Assembly (NCBI GenBank): GCA_028817435.1
Contig: JAPPPQ010000005.1
Span: 177,694 to 241,693 of the forward strand
Reading direction: 5' to 3'
Source of the DNA: Deltaproteobacteria bacterium
GTDB taxonomy: Bacteria > Myxococcota_A > UBA9160 > UBA6930
Length of the DNA: 64,000 nucleotides
The position numbers and the translations under genes are program-made. Below are positions 52,210 to 60,765 of this stretch, piece after piece (the stretch's first letter is position 1; each line of letters opens with the position of its first letter). The notes under the pieces are model-generated. The model had not been told where the DNA came from and searched no databases. It worked only from the letters and a program-made list of their open reading frames with translations.

Positions 52210-54248
52210 GGCCCGGTTGCCGGCGGGGTGTAGGAGAGGCCGTAGCCCAGGGGGAAGCGGGGGGTGTAGGGGCTGGTTTGGGGGTTTTGCGGGGGTTGGG
52301 TGGCGTCTTGCGGCCACGAGAAGGGGAGACGGCCCTTGAAGTCGTAGCGGGGCTTGCCATCGCCGCCGGCGAAGAGCAGGTCGGCCACGCCTCCGCCCTC
52401 GCTGCCCGGCAGCCAGGCCGCCACCAGCGCGTCAGAGTGGGCGAGTTCCTCGCCAATGTGCAGCGGGCGGCCCGACAGGAACACCGAAACCACCGGAACA
52501 CCCCGCTCATGCAGCGTATGTGCGGCGCGCAGGTGCCATTCCAGGTGCCCGTCGCCGCCGGGCACCGGCACCGGAATGCCCCGCCGGTGCAGGGCGCGGG
52601 CGGCGCGCAGATACCATGCGCCCCCCTGCGCCTCGAAATCCAAATCGCCGCGGTCGCCCTCAAATTCGGCATAGGGCGGCTCGCCAAACACCAGAATGGC
52701 CACATCCGCCGGCGGAAGCGGCGCTGCGCCGCCGCCGTGAAATTCGGCGCTGCCGCCGCCAGCGGTAACGGCCTGCTGAATGCCGCGCCAAATAGAGGTA
52801 GCGCCGGGGAAGTCGGCGTTATCGGTCTGATCGCCCTGCCAGGTGACAGACCAGCCGCCCGCCTGCACGGCGATGCGGTCCGCCGCCTGGCCCACCACCA
52901 GCACGCGCTGCCTGGGCGAAAGCGGCAGCACGCCGCCCTCGTTCTTCAGCAGCACCAGCGATTCGCGCACGGCGCGGCGCGCCAGCGCGCGGTGCTCGGG
53001 GTGGCCGATCAGGCCGCTCTGCCCGGCCAGCGGGCGCTCTGAGGGGCGCTTCGCATCCAGCAGCCCGGCGCGCAGCTTCACGCGCAGCACGCGCCGCACC
53101 GCATCGTCGAGCCGCTCCATGGGAATGCGCCCGGCCTTCACATGGCGCAGGGTGCTCTGGTGCAGCGCCTTCCAATCGTGGGGCGCCATGAACATATCCA
53201 CGCCCGCCAGCAGCGCCGCCGGGCAGTCGTCCACGCTGCAGACCTTCAGTTGCTCGTGGCCGTTCCAGTCGCCCAGCACCATGCCGTCAAAACCCATGCG
53301 CTGCTTCAGCGCCACGGTCAGCAGCGCGTGGTGGCCGTGCAGCTTGCGGCCCTGCCAAGAGTTGAAGCTGGCCATTACCGTCTGCACACCCGCGCGCAGC
53401 GTGCTGCGATAGCCCGCGCCGTGCAGACGGGCCAGCTCTGCTTCATCGGCGAGATTATCGCCCTGGTCTTTGCCATTGGCGGTGCCGCCGTCGCCAATAA
53501 AGTGCTTGGCGGTGGCCAGCACGCGCCCCGCGCCCAAAAAATCCTCCCCCGGCGCGCCCTGCAGCCCCAGCACCGCGGCCTCGCCCAGGCGGGCCACAAT
53601 ATCGGGCGATTCCGAAAAGCCCTCGTAGGTGCGGCCCCAGCGGTCGTCCTGGGGCACGGCCAGGGTGGGCGCAAAGGTCCAGTCAATGCCCGTAGCCACC
53701 ACCTCGCGGGCCGTAGCCCGGCCAATCTGGCGCACCAGCTCGGGATTGTTCGCCGCGCCCAGCGCAATGTTGTGGGGAAACAGCGTCGCGCCCCGGACAT
53801 TGTTGTGGCCGTGCACCGCGTCGGTGCCCCACAGCACGGGAATGGCCGGGCCTTCGCCCGCCGCGTCCATGCTGGCTTCGTAGTAGCGGTCGGCCAGCGC
53901 CAGCCAATCTGCGGGGGTGGCGGCCTTATTGAGTCCGGGCCAGGAGCCGCCGCCGTTCAGCAGCGCGCCGAGCCGGTAGCGCCGCAGGTCTTCCGGCGTC
54001 ACCGCCTGAATCTCGCCCATGAGAATCTGGCCGACCTTGGCAGAGAGGCTCATGCGCGAAAGCAAGCCGTCAATGCGCGCCTCGTCCGAAGGCAGCGGCG
54101 GATTCGGTGTGGAGCGCGGCCAAAGCTCCAAGCCGGCCGGCGCGGCCGCCTCAGCCGGCGCGGCGGCTTCCTGAGCGGCGGCGGGCGCGGCAAGGGCAAG
54201 CAGGGCGGCGCAGAGCGCCGCCGGAAGGCGGGGCATGGGGGCGGGCAC
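52206..54248 (-). CDS. GH3 beta-glucosidase-like exo-hydrolase
   Basis: A 680-residue exported glycosidase. The signal peptide is 1-25 (AAAQ). The N-terminal barrel has AKHFIGDGGT and VLGDWNGHE, where the Asp is the nucleophile. The C-terminal sandwich begins SLVLLKNEGGVLPL. Typical of cellodextrin- and beta-1,3-glucan-active GH3 enzymes. ATG is the first of two (54236 is the alternative). It starts nine bases after the TonB receptor stop, so it is coupled to glycan uptake. Confidence 0.92.
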   Translation of the reverse strand: MPAPMPRLPAALCAALLALAAPAAAQEAAAPAEAAAPAGLELWPRSTPNPPLPSDEARIDGLLSRMSLSAKVGQILMGEIQAVTPEDLRRYRLGALLNGGGSWPGLNKAATPADWLALADRYYEASMDAAGEGPAIPVLWGTDAVHGHNNVRGATLFPHNIALGAANNPELVRQIGRATAREVVATGIDWTFAPTLAVPQDDRWGRTYEGFSESPDIVARLGEAAVLGLQGAPGEDFLGAGRVLATAKHFIGDGGTANGKDQGDNLADEAELARLHGAGYRSTLRAGVQTVMASFNSWQGRKLHGHHALLTVALKQRMGFDGMVLGDWNGHEQLKVCSVDDCPAALLAGVDMFMAPHDWKALHQSTLRHVKAGRIPMERLDDAVRRVLRVKLRAGLLDAKRPSERPLAGQSGLIGHPEHRALARRAVRESLVLLKNEGGVLPLSPRQRVLVVGQAADRIAVQAGGWSVTWQGDQTDNADFPGATSIWRGIQQAVTAGGGSAEFHGGGAAPLPPADVAILVFGEPPYAEFEGDRGDLDFEAQGGAWYLRAARALHRRGIPVPVPGGDGHLEWHLRAAHTLHERGVPVVSVFLSGRPLHIGEELAHSDALVAAWLPGSEGGGVADLLFAGGDGKPRYDFKGRLPFSWPQDATQPPQNPQTSPYTPRFPLGYGLSYTPPATGP

Positions 54249-54257
54249 CGGCTGCGC

Positions 54258-57131
54258 TCAGAAGTCCTTGCGCATTTTGATGCCGTAGCTGCGCGGCGGG
54301 GCGAAGTTGGCGCGCAGGTAGCCGGGGCCCGGATCTGACCAGGTGCGCACCAGCTCGTCGGTCAGGTTATAGACATAGATTTCCGCGCCCCAGCGCTGCT
54401 CTTCGTTGATGTAGCGCAGCGAGAAGTTCATGGTGGCTATGGCTGTCTGGCCGGAGTGGAAGGCCCCCTCGTCGAAGTTGTTGTCGTTGAAGAAATACTC
54501 ATCCACAAAGCTCACCGAGAGGAAGGGGCTGATGCGCTGGCCGCCGGGCAGATACCAGTTGTGCTCGAAGTTGATGGTCATGGACCACTCGGGCGACCAC
54601 GGCAGCTTGTTGCCGGTGAAATTCGTGGGGCGGCGCAGGGAGTTGTCTTCCAGCCTCTGGCTCGTGTCTTCTGCAGGGCAGGGAGTCAGGCCCAGCAGAG
54701 CGCGCTCCGGACAGAACCAGCCGTCGTCGCCGTCGGGATAGGTGATCTCCGTATCCAGCCAGGAAATCCAGCCGAAGACGCGGCCGCCCGGCCAAAGCTC
54801 CCACCAGTCGAATTCGAATTCCAGGCCCAGAATCTGCGCAGCGGCCAGGTTGGTGGTGAGCAGCGTGCCAATATCGCGCTCCTCGTTTCCCGGACCCGGG
54901 GGCCTGGTGAAATCACTCCGCTCCCTGCCGACGACGACCCACTGCGTCCGCTGCATATCTTCGTAATCGCTGTAAAACAGGTTGGCGATCAGATTCAGCT
55001 TGCCGTCGAGCAGGGTGTTCTTCACGCCAATCTCGTAGGTGATGTTCTCTTCGGGATCGTAGGGATAGGTAGTGGGCAGCGCCGGGCCGCCGCCGTCTGG
55101 ATCCACATTGTCGCCGAAGCCGCCCGCCTTGTAGCCGGTGGCGACATAGCCATAGACGAACAGGTCCTCGTGCACCAGGTAGTCCGCCCCGGCGCGCCAA
55201 GTGCTCTTGCTCCACTTGGACGAGGCAGTGTTGTCGGTAATGACAGCATTGCCGGCTCGAAGGCGGGCGGGGAAGTTCTCGGCGAGAGAGCCGTCGTTGG
55301 GCAGCAGATTGTCGGCCTGATAGCCGATCAACTGTCCTTGATCGTTGTAGGCGCCCGTAGCACCGGTGCGGCCCACAAAGTAGTAGCCATCGGACCAGAA
55401 GCCCCTAAAGTTCGGCTGATTCGGATCTTGGAAAAAATTCGGATTCGGGAGCCATGCGCCGGTGGTCACATAATTTCCGCCGCCGTTGTCATTCTTCTCG
55501 TCCTCGGTGTAGCGATAGCCGAAGGTCAGATTCAGCTGCTCGCTCACCTGGTAATCGAACTGGGCAAAGACGGCGGTGGAAGTGATCTGCCGGTCCGGCT
55601 GCACGAAGGCTTGCGCCAGCGGGCGCACAGCCTCGCAGCAGAAGGGATTTTCCACATCGAAGCGGATGGCGTTCTTCTCCCGCAGATCGAAGAAGCCCGC
55701 AATCCAGCGCAATTGGCGGCCCACCACATCGAAATCGCCCTTGAACTGCAGCTCGTGCACATCCGATTCGTAATTCGACCAGCGCGTGGTGAGCTGCAAA
55801 TCGGTCCAAGGCTGCCGCACCGTGCCGGGAAAGCCAATGCGCGCCAGCGTGTCCGCATCCCGGACCACCGGCGGCAATGCCGGACAATTCGGTACCTGAA
55901 CGCCCCCCTCATCCCTGGTGCCGCAACCCGCCTCGGGGCGGGTGAAGCCGTAGGCCGGGTGATCGGGATCGGTGTAGAAGCCGCCGTCGCCGTCATACTG
56001 CTGGAAGCGATCCTGATCGCCGAAGGCAAAGCGGTATTCCACGGTGATCCACGGCATATCCCAGACCAGTTCCGAGCGGAAAGTAGCGATGCTCATATCA
56101 ATGCGGCCCGGCACATTCACATTGGTGTAATACTGCGGATGCTCGCAGGCGAAGAATGTCCCCGCCGCCTTTTCGCAATCTTTCAGGCTGATGTTGCCCG
56201 CGCCGTTGTCCTGGTAGTGATCGTAGGAAAACAGCCACTTGAAGTAAGTGGAGGGCTGCCACAGCGCAGAGACCCGGTAGGCCCAGCGATTGGAATTGCC
56301 GTAGGCGTCTTCGTCGTCCACCGGCCCGGCGCGGCGCTGGTCCACCTGGGGAACGCCATCCCGCCGGATATCGCCCAAATCGTCAAAATCGCCGTCGCCG
56401 TTCGCATCGAATTGCAGGTCGTAGCGGTCCCAGTCCTGGTGAATGTAGCTGTCGGTCTTGTCCACCATAAAGCTGGCGCGCAACGCCACATCTTCCAGCA
56501 GGGGCAGATTGAACCAGCCCCGCGCCAGCTTGTGCTCGAACTTGCCGAGCTCCACTTCGGCCATGCCGCTCATCTCGGTGAAATCCGGCCGCGCGGTAAT
56601 GATGTTGACTGCGCCCGAGGTGGAGTTGCGGCCGAACAGCGTGCCCTGCGGCCCGCGCAAAATTTCCACGCGCTCCACATCGTGCATAAGCGCCAGGCCG
56701 CCCTGCGGGCGCGGCGAATACATGCCGTCCACATGAATGCCCACGGCGGGATCGCCCAGCTCGGTGAAGTTGTTGGAGGTAATGCCGCGCACGGTCACCT
56801 GCACGCCGGAATCCGAGGGCGAGTGGCCCACCTGCATATTGGGAACCAGCGAGGCGAGATCCAGCGCATCCTGCACGCCCTCCCGGTTCAGGGCGTCCTG
56901 CCCCAGCGCGGTCACTGCCAGCGGCGTAGCCATCAGGTCGGTTTCGCGCTTGGTGGCGGTAACGACGATCTCCTCAATCCACTCGGGCGCATCGGAGGCC
57001 TCCTCGTCTTCCTGCGCCTCCTGTGCGTGGGCGGGGGCGAATCCCCCCCCCCCCCCGAGGGGAAGGGCGAGCCAGAGGCAGGCCAGCAGGCAGCGCTGAA
57101 GGGCCAGGCGAAAGGGCGTCGAAGTCATCAT
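54258..57131 (-). CDS. TonB-dependent receptor with poly-G signal peptide
   Basis: A 957-residue receptor. The signal peptide (about 1-36) has a core with five glycines at 26-30 encoded by a run of 14 G. The TonB box region IEEIVVTATKRETD follows at 53-66, then the plug (VERVEILRGPQGTLFGRNS) and a barrel ending in the aromatic MRKDF. Acidic DANGDGDFDDLGD near residue 245 could be a calcium loop. It lies between an SSS symporter and a GH3 enzyme, so its ligand is probably a glucan oligosaccharide. A one- or two-base change in the G-run would abolish expression. Confidence 0.92.
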   Translation of the reverse strand: MMTSTPFRLALQRCLLACLWLALPLGGGGGFAPAHAQEAQEDEEASDAPEWIEEIVVTATKRETDLMATPLAVTALGQDALNREGVQDALDLASLVPNMQVGHSPSDSGVQVTVRGITSNNFTELGDPAVGIHVDGMYSPRPQGGLALMHDVERVEILRGPQGTLFGRNSTSGAVNIITARPDFTEMSGMAEVELGKFEHKLARGWFNLPLLEDVALRASFMVDKTDSYIHQDWDRYDLQFDANGDGDFDDLGDIRRDGVPQVDQRRAGPVDDEDAYGNSNRWAYRVSALWQPSTYFKWLFSYDHYQDNGAGNISLKDCEKAAGTFFACEHPQYYTNVNVPGRIDMSIATFRSELVWDMPWITVEYRFAFGDQDRFQQYDGDGGFYTDPDHPAYGFTRPEAGCGTRDEGGVQVPNCPALPPVVRDADTLARIGFPGTVRQPWTDLQLTTRWSNYESDVHELQFKGDFDVVGRQLRWIAGFFDLREKNAIRFDVENPFCCEAVRPLAQAFVQPDRQITSTAVFAQFDYQVSEQLNLTFGYRYTEDEKNDNGGGNYVTTGAWLPNPNFFQDPNQPNFRGFWSDGYYFVGRTGATGAYNDQGQLIGYQADNLLPNDGSLAENFPARLRAGNAVITDNTASSKWSKSTWRAGADYLVHEDLFVYGYVATGYKAGGFGDNVDPDGGGPALPTTYPYDPEENITYEIGVKNTLLDGKLNLIANLFYSDYEDMQRTQWVVVGRERSDFTRPPGPGNEERDIGTLLTTNLAAAQILGLEFEFDWWELWPGGRVFGWISWLDTEITYPDGDDGWFCPERALLGLTPCPAEDTSQRLEDNSLRRPTNFTGNKLPWSPEWSMTINFEHNWYLPGGQRISPFLSVSFVDEYFFNDNNFDEGAFHSGQTAIATMNFSLRYINEEQRWGAEIYVYNLTDELVRTWSDPGPGYLRANFAPPRSYGIKMRKDF
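57043..57056. repeat. Homopolymer of 14 C (14 G on the coding strand)
   Basis: It sits inside the receptor's signal-peptide coding region, codons 26-30. The present length keeps the receptor in frame. No other run of this length was seen in the window; the next longest noted are 8 bases. Confidence 0.9.
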
Positions 57132-57230
57132 TTCTCCTCTCAGGCGAGCTTCACTACAGAGCGGCCCCGAGGCCGCCGCCGGATGTTACCACGCGCGCCG
57201 CTCAGGGGGCAGCCGCCGCTCAGGCGGCGG

Positions 57231-58886
57231 TCAGGAGAATATCGCCCAGAGGGCCAAAATTAGCACCACCACCCCCGCGCTCAGCAGGGCGTCCTGGCGG
57301 CGGCGCTCCGGGGTGTCCTGCGCCGCTCCGGGGGCGGGCGGGGCGCCGGGGGCGGCGGCCTCCCGCAGGCCGTATCCCGCGCCGGCGGGCTGCGGGCGCG
57401 GCCAGATCAGGCTCACCGCCACCAGCACCGCCACCGAGGCGGCGAAAATGCCGATGGCGATGTGCAGGAAATTCTCATCCGCCAGCGCCCGCAGCAGCGT
57501 TCCCTCGCCCAGCCGGCCGGCGCTCATTTCGAGCAGCAGCCGCGAAAGGCCCAGCAGCGCGCCCACCGCCAGCGCCGCCGAAGCGCCCCAGGCCGTGGCC
57601 CCGCGCCACAACACGCCGAGCAAAAACACCGCGGCAATGGGCGGCGCAATGTAAGCCTGCACGCTCTGCAGATAAATGAAGAGCGTCCCGCCCACGAGAT
57701 TCATATTGGGAATCCACAGCAGCGCCAGCCCCACCATGCCGATGGTTGCGAGCTGCCCCACGCGCACCAAATGCGGCTCGCTGGCGCGCGGATGCATGCG
57801 CCGGTAGATATCCACGGTGATGATGGTGGAGCACGAGTTGAAGGTGGAAGACAGCGAGCTCATCAGCGCGGCCAGCAACCCGGCAGCCACCAGCCCGCGC
57901 AGGCCGCCCGGCAGCAGCGCGGTAATCAGCGCGGGCAGCGCAGCGTCCGATTCGGCGAGCTCCAGGCGGCCGGTGTTCGAGAGCGCGAGGGCAATGACCC
58001 CCGGCAGCACGAAGAGAAACAGCGGAAGCTGCTTCAAATAAGCGGCGAAGAGCGCGCCGCGCCGGGCTTCGGCAAGGCCGTGTGCAGAGAGCACGCGCTG
58101 CACGATGAATTGATCGGTGCACCAATACCACACCGCCAAAATGGGCGCGCCGAACAAAATGCCCGTCCACGGAAACTCCGGGTGATTCATGCCGCGCCAC
58201 AGGCTCAGGGCCTCGGGCGCAACCGCCGCGCGCATTCCTTCCACGCCGCCCAGCGCAGAAAGGCCGAAGGCCGAGACGCAGAGCGCGCCGCCGAGCAGAA
58301 TGAACATTTGCACCATGTCGGTGTAGAGCACCACGCGCAACCCGCCCCATACGGTGTATGCGCCGGTAATGAGCACAATGAGAATCGCGCCGGTCCAGAA
58401 AGGCACGCCCATGAGCGTTTCGAAAACAATGCCCCCGGCGGCGATGGTCACCGAAATTTTGGTGAGCACATACCCCACCACCGAAAGCCAGGCCAAATAA
58501 GCGCGCGGGCCGGCCGAATAGCGGCGCTCCAGAAACTCGGGCATGGTGAAGACGCCGCTGCGCAGATAAAAGGGCGCAAACAGCCAGGCCAGCAGCAGCA
58601 GCACCAGCCCGGCCATAATTTCAAATTGCGCCACCGGAACGCCGCCGCCTTCTTCCACCGGGGCGGCGGCGGTGCCCGCCAGGCCCACCAGGTGCTCGGA
58701 GCCGATGTTCGAGGCGAAAATGGAAGCGCCGACGACGAACCAGCCCACATTGCGGCCCGCCAGAAAGAAATCGCGCTGGCTGCCGCGCCCCCGCCGCCCG
58801 GCCGCAATTGCCACCCCGAAGACCAGCGCGAAGTAGAGCGCAATCACGCTCCAATCCAGCGCGTTCAAGCTGCCCGTGCCGTCCAT
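57231..58886 (-). CDS. Sodium:sugar symporter (SSS/SGLT family)
   Basis: A 551-residue inner-membrane carrier with about 14 helices. RDFFLAGRNVGWFVVGASIFASNIGSEH (the start of the family core, split here by helices), and GLLAALMSSLSSTFNSCSTI, the sodium-binding helix with paired serines, are clear SGLT features. It would import glucose or a related sugar with sodium. It is 41 bases from the GH15 gene and 99 from the receptor gene. Confidence 0.92.
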   Translation of the reverse strand: MDGTGSLNALDWSVIALYFALVFGVAIAAGRRGRGSQRDFFLAGRNVGWFVVGASIFASNIGSEHLVGLAGTAAAPVEEGGGVPVAQFEIMAGLVLLLLAWLFAPFYLRSGVFTMPEFLERRYSAGPRAYLAWLSVVGYVLTKISVTIAAGGIVFETLMGVPFWTGAILIVLITGAYTVWGGLRVVLYTDMVQMFILLGGALCVSAFGLSALGGVEGMRAAVAPEALSLWRGMNHPEFPWTGILFGAPILAVWYWCTDQFIVQRVLSAHGLAEARRGALFAAYLKQLPLFLFVLPGVIALALSNTGRLELAESDAALPALITALLPGGLRGLVAAGLLAALMSSLSSTFNSCSTIITVDIYRRMHPRASEPHLVRVGQLATIGMVGLALLWIPNMNLVGGTLFIYLQSVQAYIAPPIAAVFLLGVLWRGATAWGASAALAVGALLGLSRLLLEMSAGRLGEGTLLRALADENFLHIAIGIFAASVAVLVAVSLIWPRPQPAGAGYGLREAAAPGAPPAPGAAQDTPERRRQDALLSAGVVVLILALWAIFS

Positions 58887-58927
58887 GGCCGACAGCCTAC
58901 TGCGCCCGCCGGGGCCGAGTCAACTAT

Positions 58928-60748
58928 TTAAAACGCTTTCTCCCAGCTTCGAGAGAGGCGCAGGGCGGAATTGATGAGCCCCACCATGGAGTAGGTCTGC
59001 GGAAAGTTGCCCCAGAGCTCGCCGCTGGCGGGGTCGAGGTCTTCCGAGAGCAGGCCGGCGTGATTGCGGCGCGCCAGCATATTCTCGAAGAGCGCGCGCG
59101 CCTCTTCCCGGCGGCCGCTGTCGGCCAGCGCGTCTATGAACCAGAAAGTGCAGACATTGAAGGCGTTTTCGGGCGCGCCGAAATCGTCGGCGGCGGCGTA
59201 GCGCAGCAGGTAATCGCCCCGGCGCAGTTCGCCCTCAATGGCGCGCAGCGTGCCGGCAAAGCGCGCATCGTCCGCCGGCAAAAAGCCCAGGTGATTCATC
59301 AGCAGCAGCGAGGCGTCCATGTCTGCGCCGCCAAAAGTGGCGGCGAAAGCGCCGCGCTGCCGGCACCAACTGCGCCGGGCAATTTGCCCGTGCAGCCGCG
59401 CGGCGGCAGCTTGCCAGTGCGCGGCGCGCTCTGCTGCGCCGAGCCGCGTGGCAATGCGCGCCAGGCGGTCGCAGGCCGCCCAGCACATCAGCGCAGAAAA
59501 AGTGTGCACCTGCGAGCGCGTGCGCAGTTCCCAGAGCCCGGCGTCGGGCTGATCCCAGCTTTCCAGCGCGCGGCGGCCCACCTCTTCCAGCAGCGCAAAG
59601 AGCCGCTCGCCGCCGGGATGCAGCAGGCGGTGATCGAAGAACGCCTGGGTGGCGGCCAGCACCACGCTGCCATAGACATCGTTTTGCGTGTGCTCAAAAG
59701 CCTGATTGCCAACGCGCACCGGCCCCATGCCCCGATACCCCGCCAGCGCTTCCGCGCGGCGCTCGGCCAAATCGCGCTCCAGGCCAATGCCATACACCGG
59801 CTGCAGCCCGCCGTTTGCGCCGGAGACCAGGTTGGCCAGATATTCCAGGTAGCCCTCCATGGTGCGCGTTGCGCCGAGCCGGCCCAGCGCGTGAATCACA
59901 AAGTAGGCGTCGCGCAGCCAGCAGTAGCGGTAATCCCAGTTGCGCCCGCTGTGCGCGGCTTCGGGAATGCTGGTGGTGAGCGCGGCCACCACCGCGCCGG
60001 TCTCTTCAAAAGAGCAGAGCTTCAGGCTGATGGCCGCGCGAATTACCGCCTGCTGCCACTCGAAGGGAATGGCGAGTGTGCGGCTCCACTCAATCCAGTA
60101 ATCGCGGGTGCGCTCTTCAAAATCGCGGGCCGTGGCGCCAATGGCCGAGGCGAAGCTCTCATCCGGCCCCAGCACCAGCGTCAGCGGGCGCTGCAGCAAA
60201 AACGGCGCGCCGCCCGCAATGTGAGAAACCGGCGCATCGGTGGTAAGGCGCAGCGTGGTATCGCCCCCCACAAAGCGGATGTGATTGGAGCCGCGCGTGG
60301 TGGAGGGGTGCTCCTGGCCGTAGCCGAAGCGCGGGCGCAACACAATGCGAATGCGCGGATTGCCGTGCAGCGGGCGCAGCCGCCGCACCAGCATGGTGGG
60401 GCGATACACACGGCCATGGTTCACAAAGCGCGGGGCAAAGTCGCGGATTTCAAGGGCCGCCCCGCTGTGGTCGCGCAAAATAGTGACCAGAATGGCCGTG
60501 TTGCTGTCGTAATGCTGCTCGCTCTGCGCCAGGCCCTCCAGCTCGACGGCGTAAAGGCCCTCGGCCTGGGCCGCGCCGCCCGGCGGCAAGCCGCCGTTCA
60601 GCAGCGCGGGAAAGATGGGATCGGAATCGAAGCGCGGAAAGCAGGCCCAGACCACGCGCCCCAGCCGATCCACCAGGGCCGCCCAGGTGCAGTTGCCCAC
60701 CACGGCCAAATCCAAATCTCGCCCGCCCTGCAAAGCGTCCGCGCGCAT
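58928..60748 (-). CDS. GH15 glucoamylase / trehalase-like protein
   Basis: A 606-residue intracellular glycosidase. An N-terminal beta-domain opens with DLAVVGNCTWAALVDRLGR. The catalytic alpha/alpha-barrel has SGRNWDYRYCWLRDAYF and the late LLSEDLDPASGELWGNFPQ with the second catalytic Glu. No signal peptide. GH15 in this form includes trehalases and glucoamylases. The divergent trehalose synthase supports a trehalase, while the GH3/SSS neighbours support glucan breakdown. I start at the ATG ending at 60748 to avoid overlap with otsA. Confidence 0.85.
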   Translation of the reverse strand: MRADALQGGRDLDLAVVGNCTWAALVDRLGRVVWACFPRFDSDPIFPALLNGGLPPGGAAQAEGLYAVELEGLAQSEQHYDSNTAILVTILRDHSGAALEIRDFAPRFVNHGRVYRPTMLVRRLRPLHGNPRIRIVLRPRFGYGQEHPSTTRGSNHIRFVGGDTTLRLTTDAPVSHIAGGAPFLLQRPLTLVLGPDESFASAIGATARDFEERTRDYWIEWSRTLAIPFEWQQAVIRAAISLKLCSFEETGAVVAALTTSIPEAAHSGRNWDYRYCWLRDAYFVIHALGRLGATRTMEGYLEYLANLVSGANGGLQPVYGIGLERDLAERRAEALAGYRGMGPVRVGNQAFEHTQNDVYGSVVLAATQAFFDHRLLHPGGERLFALLEEVGRRALESWDQPDAGLWELRTRSQVHTFSALMCWAACDRLARIATRLGAAERAAHWQAAAARLHGQIARRSWCRQRGAFAATFGGADMDASLLLMNHLGFLPADDARFAGTLRAIEGELRRGDYLLRYAAADDFGAPENAFNVCTFWFIDALADSGRREEARALFENMLARRNHAGLLSEDLDPASGELWGNFPQTYSMVGLINSALRLSRSWEKAF

Positions 60749-60765
60749 TTCGATATGCTTGCGAA

